Part shown: positions 9,524 to 17,537 of the stretch, one piece after another
Numbering within the stretch: the first letter of the stretch is position 1
How the letters are laid out: every line of letters starts with the position of its first letter
Assembly (NCBI RefSeq): GCF_001005315.1
Contig: NZ_LBMG01000019.1
Span: forward strand, 1-64,000
Reading direction: 5' to 3'
From: Kordia jejudonensis
GTDB lineage: Bacteria; Bacteroidota; Bacteroidia; Flavobacteriales; Flavobacteriaceae
Length of the DNA stretch: 64,000 nucleotides
The notes under the pieces: model-generated
What the model was told of the DNA's origin: nothing
Database searches by the model: none
What the model saw: the letters and a program-made list of their open reading frames with translations, nothing else
Program-made: the position numbers and the translations under genes

Positions 9524-10060
9524 ATGATAACTAATTATAATGAATTTTATGATGGCGATTATGGAAATAAAAGACTGAAAAAAGAATTTATATTTTCATA
9601 CACTTTTGTCCCAGGACTTTATGACACGTTGTGTCGTGTTAATTTATTTGTAAAAAGTAACATGAGTTACCAGCTTTATCTATTTTTTTATGACACGCAA
9701 ATAGAAGAAGAATTCATGGAAACTCCTGAAGTAGCAAGAATTAAACATTATCAAGAAAGTAAATTACCATACATTGTAAGAACTAAACTATCTAGAATAT
9801 TAAAACAGAATTTTGTGCTAAAGAATTCTTATTTTAATTCCAATAATGTTTTTGGCATTCTAGATAGAACAGAAGTTAGTTGTAAAATAAACCACAAAAA
9901 TGATCAATTTTCAATTAATTTGAGCCCAGATATTTTGGACAAAAGTAAATTCAAAACGAAATCTGAAAAAGATTTTCTAGAAATGATTGAAATTATGGAA
10001 AAATGGTTAAAAGAATTGAAAGGCAATACGATGAAATTATATGAAGTAGATGATGATTAA
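9524..10060 (+). CDS. Hypothetical cytosolic protein
   Basis: 178 aa with no signal peptide or membrane segment. It is rich in Tyr, Phe, Asn and Lys. A run of beta-strand-like text in the first half (FIFSYTFVPGLYDTLCRVNL) is followed by a helical end (EKDFLEMIEIMEKWLKELK). It starts 36 bp after icmF on the same strand and may be read through from it, but its composition is plainer than that of icmF. Family not recognised. Confidence 0.5.
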   Translation: MITNYNEFYDGDYGNKRLKKEFIFSYTFVPGLYDTLCRVNLFVKSNMSYQLYLFFYDTQIEEEFMETPEVARIKHYQESKLPYIVRTKLSRILKQNFVLKNSYFNSNNVFGILDRTEVSCKINHKNDQFSINLSPDILDKSKFKTKSEKDFLEMIEIMEKWLKELKGNTMKLYEVDDD

Positions 10061-10250
10061 ATGAACTTAAAAAATATTCTCAACTTATATTTAAAGTTTA
10101 TGGACAATACCGAAGAAATACCTACTTTCATCTAACCAAAAAATAAATACTACCAAAAACGTACAAATCACGTCGGTCTATACATTTTTTGTTTTTGCTC
10201 CCTGAAAACACAGTACTTTCATGCTGTAAAACTAAATTCGGGGCAACTAC

Positions 10251-13200
10251 ATGAAAACAAAACTACTTTTGATAGTGATTCTCTTCACTACACTAAATAC
10301 CTATGCGCAAATTCCAGCAAACAACGATTGCGCCAATGCAGAAACAATTTCAGTTACAACGGCAACGAACACGTTGGTTACCTTCGACAATGGCATGGCA
10401 ACGCAAAGTCTGCTTAGTAGTTGTGATACAGCAACAACAACCTATCCTGATGTTTGGTATGAATTCACGATGCCTGTCAACGGAAACATCCGAATCACTG
10501 GCGTAAATTTCGCCGATGGTTTTTCACTCTACACTACCTGTGGCGGTGCAGAAATTGCCTGCTTTTACGGCGATGACTTCTTTTATGGGCTTTCAAGTGG
10601 TACAACATATAAACTTAGAGCTGTAAGTAATGCCAGTCAAGCTGGATTTGACAGTTTTCGAATTCAAGCTTTTGAAGCCGCAGCCAATGACGAATGTGCT
10701 AACGCCGAAGTTATTACAGACGATATTACCACACAAAGAACCATTAGCTTTAACAATGCAGCAGCCACCGAAAGTTTGGTAAGTAGTTGCGATACAAGTA
10801 CCACGGAAAATTATCTAGACCTTTGGTATCAATTTACAATGCCAGTTTCAGGAAACTTACGCATTACAGGTGTCAACTTTGCCGATGGGTTCACATTATA
10901 TGATACTTGCGGAAGTGTTCCCACAGAAATCGATTGTTTCTATGGCACTAATTTTACATACAACTTAGCCGCAGGAACGTACACTTTACGCGTTACAAGT
11001 ACCGCTAGTTTTGCTGGTTCGGACAGTTTTGTTATTCAGGCAATTGCAACGGCAATCAATGACGAATGTGCAACTGCAGAAGTTATTACAGACGATATTA
11101 CAACCGCACGAACCATCAATTTTAACAATGCTGCAGCGACGGAAAGTCTAGTAAGTAGCTGTGATACAACGAGTGATGATTATCTTGATTTATGGTACGA
11201 GTTTACAATGCCAGTGAACGGAAACCTGCGCATTTCAGGTGTCAACTTCGCCGATGGCTTTACGTTATATGATAATTGCGGAAGTGTTCCCACAGAAATT
11301 GACTGTTTTTACGATGACAATTTTACTTTCGGACTCACCACAGGAACGTACACCTTACGCGTAACAAGTACAGACGCCAATGCAGGAAACGACAGTTTTG
11401 TTATTCAAGCTTTTGAAACTGTTGCCAACGACGAATGTGCCAATGCAACGGTAATTATGGACGATATTACTACGGCAACTACCATCAACTTTAACAATGC
11501 AAATGCAACACAAAGTTTGGAAAGTAGTTGCGATACGAGCACAACGGAAGATTATTTAGACGTTTGGTATCAATTTACGATGCCAGTTTCAGGAAACTTA
11601 CAAATTTCAGGTGTCAACTTTGCCGATGGTTTCACATTGTATGACACATGCGGAAGTATTCCAACAGAAATTGATTGTTTCTACGGTACTAATTTTACAT
11701 ACAACTTACCGTTAGGAACGTACAATTTACGCGTTACAAGTACCGCTGGTTTTGCTGGCGACGACAGTTTCATTATACAAGCGTTTGAGACTGTAGCTAA
11801 TGACGAATGTGCCAATGCTATCATAATTGCAGATGATATTCGCACACCGATAACTATCAATTACAACAATGCTGGTGCTACCGAAAGTTTTCAAAGCAGT
11901 TGTGAAACTAGTAATACGGACTATTTAGATATTTGGTATCAATTTACGATGCCAGTCAACGGAAACATTACCATTACAGGAGTCAACTTCGCGGATGGTT
12001 TTACCTTATATGATAATTGCGGAAGTATTCCAACAGAAATTGATTGCTTCTACAGCGAAAAAATAATCACAGGACTTACCGCAGGAACATACACACTTCG
12101 CGTGGTTAGTACGGCTGATTTTGCGAATGCAGATAGTTTTACAATTACGGCGTATGAAGCAATATCTAATACAAATTGCGCTTCCGCAGAAATGGCTCAG
12201 GTCGCGGCAATTGGCGAATGTAGCACACAAAATGTTACTGCGGAGTTACGCGGATCGTCACTGACGAATTCGGTTGGAAGTTGCCAGAACAATACACAAG
12301 ATTGGTTGGACGCTTGGTATACGTTTGAAGCGCCATTGACAGGAAACATTACACTCAATAGCAATACGACCCTAAATAACTTTGCTGTATATGAAGCTTG
12401 TGGCGGAACAGAAGTTGCTTGCTTCACCGATGATGGCGTTATTCCTGTAGTATTTGGAAATACCTATTACATACAAGTTTCACGACTCGATTCAAATTTC
12501 ACAGCAGTTACATTCTGTTTAGAAGGCGCACCAATAGTAGCCACAGGAACAGCAGGAGTTTGTGAAACTATGACAGCGGTCGACATTTCAACATTACAAG
12601 GAAATACTAACGAATGGGTACCAATTTTAGATGCAAGTGGAAACATTGTAGCTGCAATTGATGCTAACGGAAACGATTTAGGTATAGTAACAACTACATT
12701 ATTCATTGACAATGCTGATACAAGAGACTTTTCAGGGCAACCGTATTCACGGAGAGAAGTCTCTATCAGTGCTTCAAATGCACCGTCAAGTAACGTGAGT
12801 GTTCGTTTGTATACTTTAGGTGATGAGGTTGATGATTTGATAGCAGCAGATATCAATCTAAATACTATCAACGATTTAGAAGTCATGAAAGTTAACGGAA
12901 ATACGTGTACTGCAGGATATATTTCAGGTGGCGATTTTATCAACGCAAGTGGTGTTTCGTATTTGGATGATTATTACATACAATTTTCTACCAATTCGTT
13001 TTCAGTATTTTATCCAACATCGACCAATTTAGACGGAACATTAAGTGTTTCATCAAATGAAGCGGATACTTCAGGAATCACAATTGTGCCAACGCTTACA
13101 GATGGCATTGTAAACATCAAAGCAAACTCAAGTGTACCAAATGTACAGGTTTCTGTCTTTGATATCACGGGAAGAAATATCTATCAACAAACATTCAATC

Positions 13201-13316
13201 AATTACATCAAGACAATCAAAAGATTAATTTAGGAAATTATGAAGCAGGCATGTATTTCATGAGAATTTCATACAATAATAAGCAATTTACAAAGCGAAT
13301 TGTTTTACGAAAATAG
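10251..13316 (+). CDS. Repeat-rich T9SS-secreted surface protein
   Basis: 1021 aa. A signal peptide (about 1-19, ending YAQ) precedes six tandem units of about 123 aa, each opening N(D)xCANAE and containing WYxFTMPV-GN, GVNFADGF, a CFY segment and a closing DSFxIQA. The fold is probably a jelly-roll like bacterial pre-peptidase C-terminal domains, with paired Cys per unit. A bridging beta domain follows (about 720-930). The C-terminal 75 residues match a T9SS type A sorting domain (VSVFDITGRNIY...GMYFMRI...KRIVLRK). The sixth repeat is the most diverged. Likely a cell-surface or secreted adhesin; ligand unknown. Confidence 0.85.
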   Translation: MKTKLLLIVILFTTLNTYAQIPANNDCANAETISVTTATNTLVTFDNGMATQSLLSSCDTATTTYPDVWYEFTMPVNGNIRITGVNFADGFSLYTTCGGAEIACFYGDDFFYGLSSGTTYKLRAVSNASQAGFDSFRIQAFEAAANDECANAEVITDDITTQRTISFNNAAATESLVSSCDTSTTENYLDLWYQFTMPVSGNLRITGVNFADGFTLYDTCGSVPTEIDCFYGTNFTYNLAAGTYTLRVTSTASFAGSDSFVIQAIATAINDECATAEVITDDITTARTINFNNAAATESLVSSCDTTSDDYLDLWYEFTMPVNGNLRISGVNFADGFTLYDNCGSVPTEIDCFYDDNFTFGLTTGTYTLRVTSTDANAGNDSFVIQAFETVANDECANATVIMDDITTATTINFNNANATQSLESSCDTSTTEDYLDVWYQFTMPVSGNLQISGVNFADGFTLYDTCGSIPTEIDCFYGTNFTYNLPLGTYNLRVTSTAGFAGDDSFIIQAFETVANDECANAIIIADDIRTPITINYNNAGATESFQSSCETSNTDYLDIWYQFTMPVNGNITITGVNFADGFTLYDNCGSIPTEIDCFYSEKIITGLTAGTYTLRVVSTADFANADSFTITAYEAISNTNCASAEMAQVAAIGECSTQNVTAELRGSSLTNSVGSCQNNTQDWLDAWYTFEAPLTGNITLNSNTTLNNFAVYEACGGTEVACFTDDGVIPVVFGNTYYIQVSRLDSNFTAVTFCLEGAPIVATGTAGVCETMTAVDISTLQGNTNEWVPILDASGNIVAAIDANGNDLGIVTTTLFIDNADTRDFSGQPYSRREVSISASNAPSSNVSVRLYTLGDEVDDLIAADINLNTINDLEVMKVNGNTCTAGYISGGDFINASGVSYLDDYYIQFSTNSFSVFYPTSTNLDGTLSVSSNEADTSGITIVPTLTDGIVNIKANSSVPNVQVSVFDITGRNIYQQTFNQLHQDNQKINLGNYEAGMYFMRISYNNKQFTKRIVLRK
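10321..12530 (+). repeat. Six tandem ~370-bp coding repeats
   Basis: Unit starts, read at the NDECAN codons, fall near 10321, 10686, 11058, 11427, 11798 and 12168, giving spacings of 365-372 bp. Units 2-5 keep long identical blocks at DNA level (for example GTCAACTTTGCCGATGG-like text), pointing to recent duplication or gene conversion. Units 1 and 6 have diverged. Confidence 0.85.
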
Positions 13317-13330
13317 TTTTGTACTATTAA

Positions 13331-13376
13331 AAAAGTGTCACAAAAAGAATGGGTCTTTTCTTGGCGTGACACTTTT
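13331..13376 (+). terminator. Intrinsic terminator of the T9SS repeat protein gene
   Basis: AAAAGTGTCAC (13331-13341) pairs perfectly with GTGACACTTTT (13366-13376) across a 24-nt loop, 14 bp after the stop codon. Confidence 0.8.
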
Positions 13377-13514
13377 ATATAAATCATATTTTAACGTGAG
13401 TTCGATGAAAGTTTATTATAGTAAAATTTCTAACTCATATTTAGAAATATCAATAAACACTTAATTTTCATTTAATTATTTACTGTTTAGCTCATATGTT
13501 TTCTATTTTATTAA

Positions 13515-13765
13515 ATAAGAATTCGTGAATCTTCGATGTCTTTGCTCGCACAAAGAAAAGTAACAAAAGAAAGTGCGCTTTTAGTTCATAACATTTACAT
13601 TTTAAATCAAAGTATTCATGAATGCAAGGCATTTCCAGAGGTATTTTTAATTTTTCTTTTTGGAAAAAACTAAAACCGCATAGACTTTTCTAAATTTTTT
13701 AGTTCACAATCTTTTTATTTTAAATTATGGAGTTCATGAATCTTCGATTTCCAAGGATTCGAAAA
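13515..13765. repeat. Decayed intergenic repeats in a 635-bp gene-free stretch
   Basis: The interval 13317-13952 has no convincing gene. Within it a block at 13580-13637 (TTTAGTTCATAACATTTACA...) recurs imperfectly at 13698-13754, a period of 118 bp. The phrase TTCATGAATCTTCGAT at 13733 also recurs as TTCGTGAATCTTCGAT near 13522. A purine-rich segment (CAAAGAAAAGTAACAAAAGA) precedes the first block. This looks like remains of a dispersed element rather than a functional gene. Confidence 0.6.
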
Positions 13766-13864
13766 TTTTTAACGAAAAATCTCTGCTATACTGCGGAAAA
13801 GTTAAAAAATACTCTTGACTTTTATATCGAACTGACGTTATTTTAGTACTACGAATTTATAAAT

Positions 13865-13889
13865 GCGTTCATACGTTTGTTGTGAACGC
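13865..13889 (+). promoter_or_regulatory. Promoter -7 box enclosed in an inverted repeat (operator candidate)
   Basis: GCGTTCA (13865-13871) and TGAACGC (13883-13889) form a perfect 7-bp inverted repeat. Directly between the arms lies TACGTTTG (13872-13879), an exact TAnnTTTG -7 element. Transcription from it would enter the GG-leader peptide pair. A repressor bound to the arms would cover the promoter. Alternatively the arms and following T-run could act as a terminator of transcription arriving from upstream. Confidence 0.45.
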
Positions 13890-13952
13890 TATTTTTTTGA
13901 ATTTAATTTACAGCATCAAACAAAACGAAACAATACTTTAAATTCAATACTC

Positions 13953-14099
13953 ATGAAAAAACAAACATTAAAAAAACTGGGATTAAAAAAAGCACAAGTT
14001 GCTAAATTAGAAACGATAAAAGGAGGTTTGCATGCAGCACAAACTTGTATCGGATTGATTTGTGCAAACACATTATTTATTGTCTGCGCGGCTAGATAA
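13953..14099 (+). CDS. GG-leader ribosomal peptide precursor 1
   Basis: 48 aa from the ATG at 13953. The leader MKKQTLKKLGLKKAQVAKLE and the GG site (IKGG) match the Bacteroidetes natural-product precursor type, often annotated as class I lanthipeptide-like. The core is short and hydrophobic with two Cys in CIGLIC plus VCAAR near the end. The frame is open upstream to 13863, but that part crosses the promoter and has no leader-like sequence. No LanB/LanC-type enzyme, protease or ABC exporter is encoded nearby, so any maturation must act in trans. Confidence 0.75.
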   Translation: MKKQTLKKLGLKKAQVAKLETIKGGLHAAQTCIGLICANTLFIVCAAR

Positions 14100-14147
14100 T
14101 ACGATTTATCAAAACTTTCATTAACTAATTATTTAAAATATACAATC

Positions 14148-14330
14148 ATGAAAAAACAAACATTAAGAAAACTATCATTAAAGAAAGCTCAAATTTCTAA
14201 ATTAGAAAACATCAACGGAGGAATGGATAACGCGCACGACGACGCGATCAGATGGCCACAAACGTGTTTAGGAGACGCTTGTCCGTTTACAATGTTCTTC
14301 ATTTGTCCATCAAGAGAAGCAGCACAATAG
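14148..14330 (+). CDS. GG-leader ribosomal peptide precursor 2
   Basis: 60 aa. The leader MKKQTLRKLSLKKAQISKLE is almost identical to that of the precursor 48 bp upstream, and the cleavage-type site is INGG. The core (MDNAHDDAIRWPQTCLGDAC...) keeps paired Cys but otherwise differs, giving a conserved-leader, variable-core pair. They are probably one transcript, closed by the hairpin at 14343-14416. Confidence 0.75.
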   Translation: MKKQTLRKLSLKKAQISKLENINGGMDNAHDDAIRWPQTCLGDACPFTMFFICPSREAAQ

Positions 14331-14342
14331 AAAAACAAACGA

Positions 14343-14416
14343 AAGGTTGTCTAATATTATAATATGGCATTCTGAACTTGATTCGGTTTCTTATTATCAT
14401 AATGTTAGACATCCTT
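14343..14416 (+). terminator. Long-stem terminator after the peptide pair
   Basis: AAGGTTGTCTAATATTAT (14343-14360) pairs with ATAATGTTAGACATCCTT (14399-14416), 18 bp with two imperfect positions, followed by a T run. It lies between two convergent transcription units and may serve both. Confidence 0.65.
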
Positions 14417-14437
14417 TTTTTATGTAGTAATACAATT

Positions 14438-15055
14438 TTATTGCAAACGTTTAAATACGTAACCCGCTTTTTCAGCGCCCCAAACATATTGGTCATTGGC
14501 ATCAAAACCACGATCCCAACTTTCAATGACATCTGCTTTTATGGTAACTTCTGAAGTTGCATAACTGGCGCCACGCATGCTACTTTTACAATCTTTTTCA
14601 TTGGTACTTCCAACATAATTATCGCCTTTTTGCTTTAAAATAACGGCGCAACCTTCGCGTTCTTTTAACATGGAAACATCAAACTGATCAAAATATTCAG
14701 GTGTTTTCCACTTGCCAATCGCTTCTTCAGGATTTTCCAAGGTATACACTTTGCTGGAAAATGAACCATCTTCAAGCTTTTCTAATTGATAAATACGTTG
14801 ACGATACGGTTTTGTTTGAGTTTTATTGAGCGCTTGTTCTACATACAACCAATGTCCATCTCTAGAAGTCCAAATAGGGTACATGTGCAATGAAATATCA
14901 AAATAGCTTTCATCATTAGCGGCTTGTTCACTACTGTCAAACGAACCTGTCATCAGTGTTTGCAAAGCTGTTAATTCATTTTTGCTATCATCGGCACAAC
15001 TTGAAATGACAACGCATAAAAGTGCTATGTATACGAGAAAATGTAGTTTTTTCAT
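14438..15055 (-). CDS. CpeT/CpcT-family lipoprotein
   Basis: 205 aa. The lipoprotein signal ends CVVISSC (Cys20). The body follows the CpeT/CpcT pattern: PIWTSRDGHWLYVEQA, PYRQRIYQLE, REGCAVIL, C-x-SSMRGASYATSEV, SWDRGFDANDQYVWGAEKAGYVFKR. In cyanobacteria this family attaches bilins to phycobiliproteins; in heterotrophic Bacteroidetes no phycobiliprotein exists and the role is unknown. The fold is a lipocalin-like barrel. Envelope-anchored and monocistronic here. Confidence 0.85.
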   Translation of the reverse strand: MKKLHFLVYIALLCVVISSCADDSKNELTALQTLMTGSFDSSEQAANDESYFDISLHMYPIWTSRDGHWLYVEQALNKTQTKPYRQRIYQLEKLEDGSFSSKVYTLENPEEAIGKWKTPEYFDQFDVSMLKEREGCAVILKQKGDNYVGSTNEKDCKSSMRGASYATSEVTIKADVIESWDRGFDANDQYVWGAEKAGYVFKRLQ

Positions 15056-15222
15056 AAGTTGATTTTGGTGTTTGGTGTTTTTTAAATTGATAAGGTATGT
15101 AAAATCGAGTTGCTATAAATGTAGAAAATACATTTTGCTTTTCAAATTTAGTGCTTCAAAATCACTCAAATAGACGTTCTAAACTATTTTTTACTTCTAA
15201 ATACAACGGTTTTTTTAGAATG

Positions 15223-16332
15223 TTATGAAAAATTCTTCTCGATATAGCGTGACGGTGTATCATTCATAATCATCTTAAATGATTTGTTAAATGTCGATTT
15301 TGAATTAAAACCTGAATCCATCGCGATTGCCAAAATGGTTTGCTTTTTATGTTCGCCTTCTTCAATTTTTGTCAAAAATGCTTTAATTCTGTATTCATTT
15401 ACAAATTCATAAAACGTTTTTCCATACACAGAATTCAGCAACCACGACAAATTATTCGCAGAAGTATCTACTTTTTTAGCGAGAATTTTTAGGCTTAAAT
15501 CCGATCGTATATAAATCTGTTCTTCAACAATCAATTGTGTTAGTTTTTGTTTTATAACTTCAATTTCTTCTTTCCGCAAGCGATCTTTTCTAGGTGTTTT
15601 TTCTTTAGCAGGCAAGCGAATAATTTCGGGTTGTGTAAAACTAAAATATCCAACAATAAACAGTAAAACTGTCATACTTACCCAAATAAGTTTATAGGTA
15701 AAGTAGTATCCGTAATTGTGCGCTATATAGGTATTATAAATACTAATTGCCCAAAATAACGACATAAAAAACACACCAAAGGAAGTATATTGAATAAATG
15801 GTACAATTCTTTTTCTGTACGTCGATTTTTCTTCCGAACGTTTTATTTGAATTCCAATTCTGTATGATAATGTAGCGTAGATTCCCAATGAAATTGTACC
15901 CATAAGTTCCATTATGAAATAAATATAATAGAAGGTTCTGGAATACGACATTTTATCATATTCTTCTTTCGTATATGCTAAACTCCAACAGAAATATAAA
16001 AAAAGAATAATACTGGGAATGGAATGTTTCAGGTAGACACTATTTTTTAGAGTATCATCATAAACTAATGTTCTGAAGTACAAATATAATAAAGGACCAA
16101 ATAAATAAATAGAGCATTCGATTAACCAAATCAAACGCCAAATTCCTACGGAACTTTCATCATAAACAATCATTTTGGACGTAAACATAAACGTGGCCAA
16201 AACGATAATAATGGTTAAAATTTTATTCGCTTTCTTATTCTTTTTCGTAATAAATTGCAAAGAAAATGCTAGGAATATTCCTTGTGTAATGCCCGCAAAC
16301 AACAGCAGGTCTGATAGAGAAAATGACATCAA
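15223..16332 (-). CDS. Membrane-bound AraC-type transcriptional regulator
   Basis: 369 aa. About seven hydrophobic helices occupy residues 1-235, followed by a cytosolic AraC/XylS helix-turn-helix domain (about 255-369) with LSLKILAKKVDTSANNLS and ILAIAMDSGFNSKSTFNKSFK. This 7TM-plus-AraC layout is common in Flavobacteriaceae for sensors of extracellular or membrane signals. It is divergent from the Cys-rich peptide gene at 16615, with 282 bp between them, so control of the peptides is plausible but unproven. Confidence 0.85.
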   Translation of the reverse strand: MMSFSLSDLLLFAGITQGIFLAFSLQFITKKNKKANKILTIIIVLATFMFTSKMIVYDESSVGIWRLIWLIECSIYLFGPLLYLYFRTLVYDDTLKNSVYLKHSIPSIILFLYFCWSLAYTKEEYDKMSYSRTFYYIYFIMELMGTISLGIYATLSYRIGIQIKRSEEKSTYRKRIVPFIQYTSFGVFFMSLFWAISIYNTYIAHNYGYYFTYKLIWVSMTVLLFIVGYFSFTQPEIIRLPAKEKTPRKDRLRKEEIEVIKQKLTQLIVEEQIYIRSDLSLKILAKKVDTSANNLSWLLNSVYGKTFYEFVNEYRIKAFLTKIEEGEHKKQTILAIAMDSGFNSKSTFNKSFKMIMNDTPSRYIEKNFS

Positions 16333-16614
16333 TTTTTTTACAGTTAAAGATAATCAGTTTTTATTTTCAAACGTGCGGTTGGGTACATTAATACGAAGAT
16401 AATCAGAAAAAAAATCGTTTTTTGTTACGATATGTACCTATTTGTTGTAAGTGAAAACTTTATATTCTAATTTGTTATTTTTTCAAAATTTTACATTTTT
16501 AACATTTGAGGAAAAGTATATATGTGTAGAGTTGTACGGATTTGTATGCAAAAAGACGCTTTTGAGCTTTTCAATATATAGTTTTAAGATATTATAAATC
16601 AAAAATTATTTATT

Positions 16615-16908
16615 ATGAAAAAGAAAAGATTAAAGAGTTTGCAACTAAGTAAAAAAACTGTTTCAAAATTAGATCATCATGTTTCTATTAGAGGTGGTGG
16701 ACTTTCAATGGCTTGTGGTTATACACCTAATACACGATGTGAATCACAAGAAGAATGTGTTTCAAGAGATCCAGGATGTTTAGAGCCAACAGGAATAAGT
16801 GCTTGTATTCGTTGCCTTGAAATTTTTACGGAAGGTTGCTCTCCAAGTTTCCTAGGACAATGCGGTACAGGACTTGAATGTCCTTCCAACTTTGATAATT
16901 GTGATTAA
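16615..16908 (+). CDS. GG-leader peptide with ten-Cys core
   Basis: 97 aa. The leader MKKKRLKSLQLSKKTVSKLD is of the same KKxxLKxLxLxKKxxxKL class as the 14-kb peptides and ends at a GGG site (SIRGGG). The core of about 68 aa has ten Cys (for example RCESQEEC, CIRCLE, QCGTGLEC), an even number that suggests five disulfides and a knottin-like fold. It is divergent from the AraC-type regulator and closed by a strong terminator. Confidence 0.75.
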   Translation: MKKKRLKSLQLSKKTVSKLDHHVSIRGGGLSMACGYTPNTRCESQEECVSRDPGCLEPTGISACIRCLEIFTEGCSPSFLGQCGTGLECPSNFDNCD

Positions 16909-16926
16909 GGTTATGTAAATCTACTG

Positions 16927-16958
16927 AAGGAACGCTACACAGCGTTCCTTTTTTTTTG
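16927..16958 (+). terminator. Strong intrinsic terminator
   Basis: AAGGAACGCT (16927-16936) and AGCGTTCCTT (16941-16950) form a perfect 10-bp stem with a 4-nt ACAC loop, followed by an unbroken T run. It lies 18 bp after the ten-Cys peptide stop. Confidence 0.9.
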
Positions 16959-16994
16959 TTGTATATTATCCTATAATTTAAAACCTATAGAATC

Positions 16995-17150
16995 ATGAAA
17001 AAAAGACACATGAAAAGTTTAGCATTATGTAAAAGAACAATTTCTTCATTAAAGTTTACCGAAAATATCAAAGGAGGAAATACGTCAAAAACAAGTTGTT
17101 TGTGTGGACCAAGTGAATGCGAATGTCTTCAAGACGCAGATAGCATGTAA
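16995..17150 (+). CDS. Short GG-leader Cys-rich peptide
   Basis: 51 aa, read directly from the ATG at 16995 to TAA at 17150. The leader MKKRHMKSLALCKRTISSLK and site NIKGG fit the neighbouring precursor class. The core NTSKTSCLCGPSECECLQDA has four Cys as two CxC pairs, a spacing that could bind metal or form disulfides. An A-rich leader sequence precedes the ATG. It lies just past a terminator, so it needs its own promoter or read-through. Confidence 0.7.
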   Translation: MKKRHMKSLALCKRTISSLKFTENIKGGNTSKTSCLCGPSECECLQDADSM

Positions 17151-17247
17151 CACTTTTAAAGTTTCATAAAAAGAGTAACTATGAAGTTGGAAGGTGCAAC
17201 TGTTTAAAAAAGCGATCCTGAGACCGCTCAATTGTGCTCATACTACA

Positions 17248-17439
17248 TTAATCGTCACATACACCATTCATACAACAGCCAACACCATCAGCAGAATTTG
17301 GATTGTCATAACAAGGACAACCTTCACTTTCTGGAGTGCAGGTAAATACACCACACCTTCCAAAACTTCCTTTTACTGTAGATTGTTCTGATTTGTTTAA
17401 GGATTTAACTCCCTTAAGATTTAAAATTGATTTTAACAT
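17248..17439 (-). CDS. Cys-rich secreted peptide precursor, minus strand
   Basis: 63 aa. The leader MLKSILNLKGVKSLNKSEQS is a different Bacteroidetes precursor class (MLKxIxxLxGVKxLxKxEQ) with a VKG processing-like site. The core has seven Cys, in RCGVFTC, GCPCYDN, GCCMNGVC. It faces the plus-strand 51-aa peptide gene. A TACGGT...ACCGTA pair lies 46-71 bp upstream of its ATG. Confidence 0.75.
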   Translation of the reverse strand: MLKSILNLKGVKSLNKSEQSTVKGSFGRCGVFTCTPESEGCPCYDNPNSADGVGCCMNGVCDD

Positions 17440-17483
17440 GATCTATAATTTTGGTTAATAAGTGAAGAAGTTACGAGGAATAC

Positions 17484-17510
17484 TTACGGTTGAAGTAAGG
17501 TTATACCGTA
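17484..17510. promoter_or_regulatory. TTACGGT...ACCGTA inverted repeat (site b)
   Basis: TTACGGT (17484-17490) and ACCGTA (17505-17510) form an inverted repeat with a 14-nt spacer, 45 bp upstream of the Cys-rich peptide ATG. Same motif class as sites a, c and d. Confidence 0.35.
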
Positions 17511-17537
17511 TTTTTTTTCTAAAAATCTTATGATCAA

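Noticed and set aside
12467-12943. 158-codon antisense frame inside the T9SS repeat protein gene
   Set aside because: It lies wholly opposite a well-supported gene and has no recognisable domain or leader; it is a shadow of low-stop repeat sequence.
13863-13952. N-terminal extension of GG-leader precursor 1
   Set aside because: It spans the promoter/operator region and the second precursor confirms the MKKQTL start.
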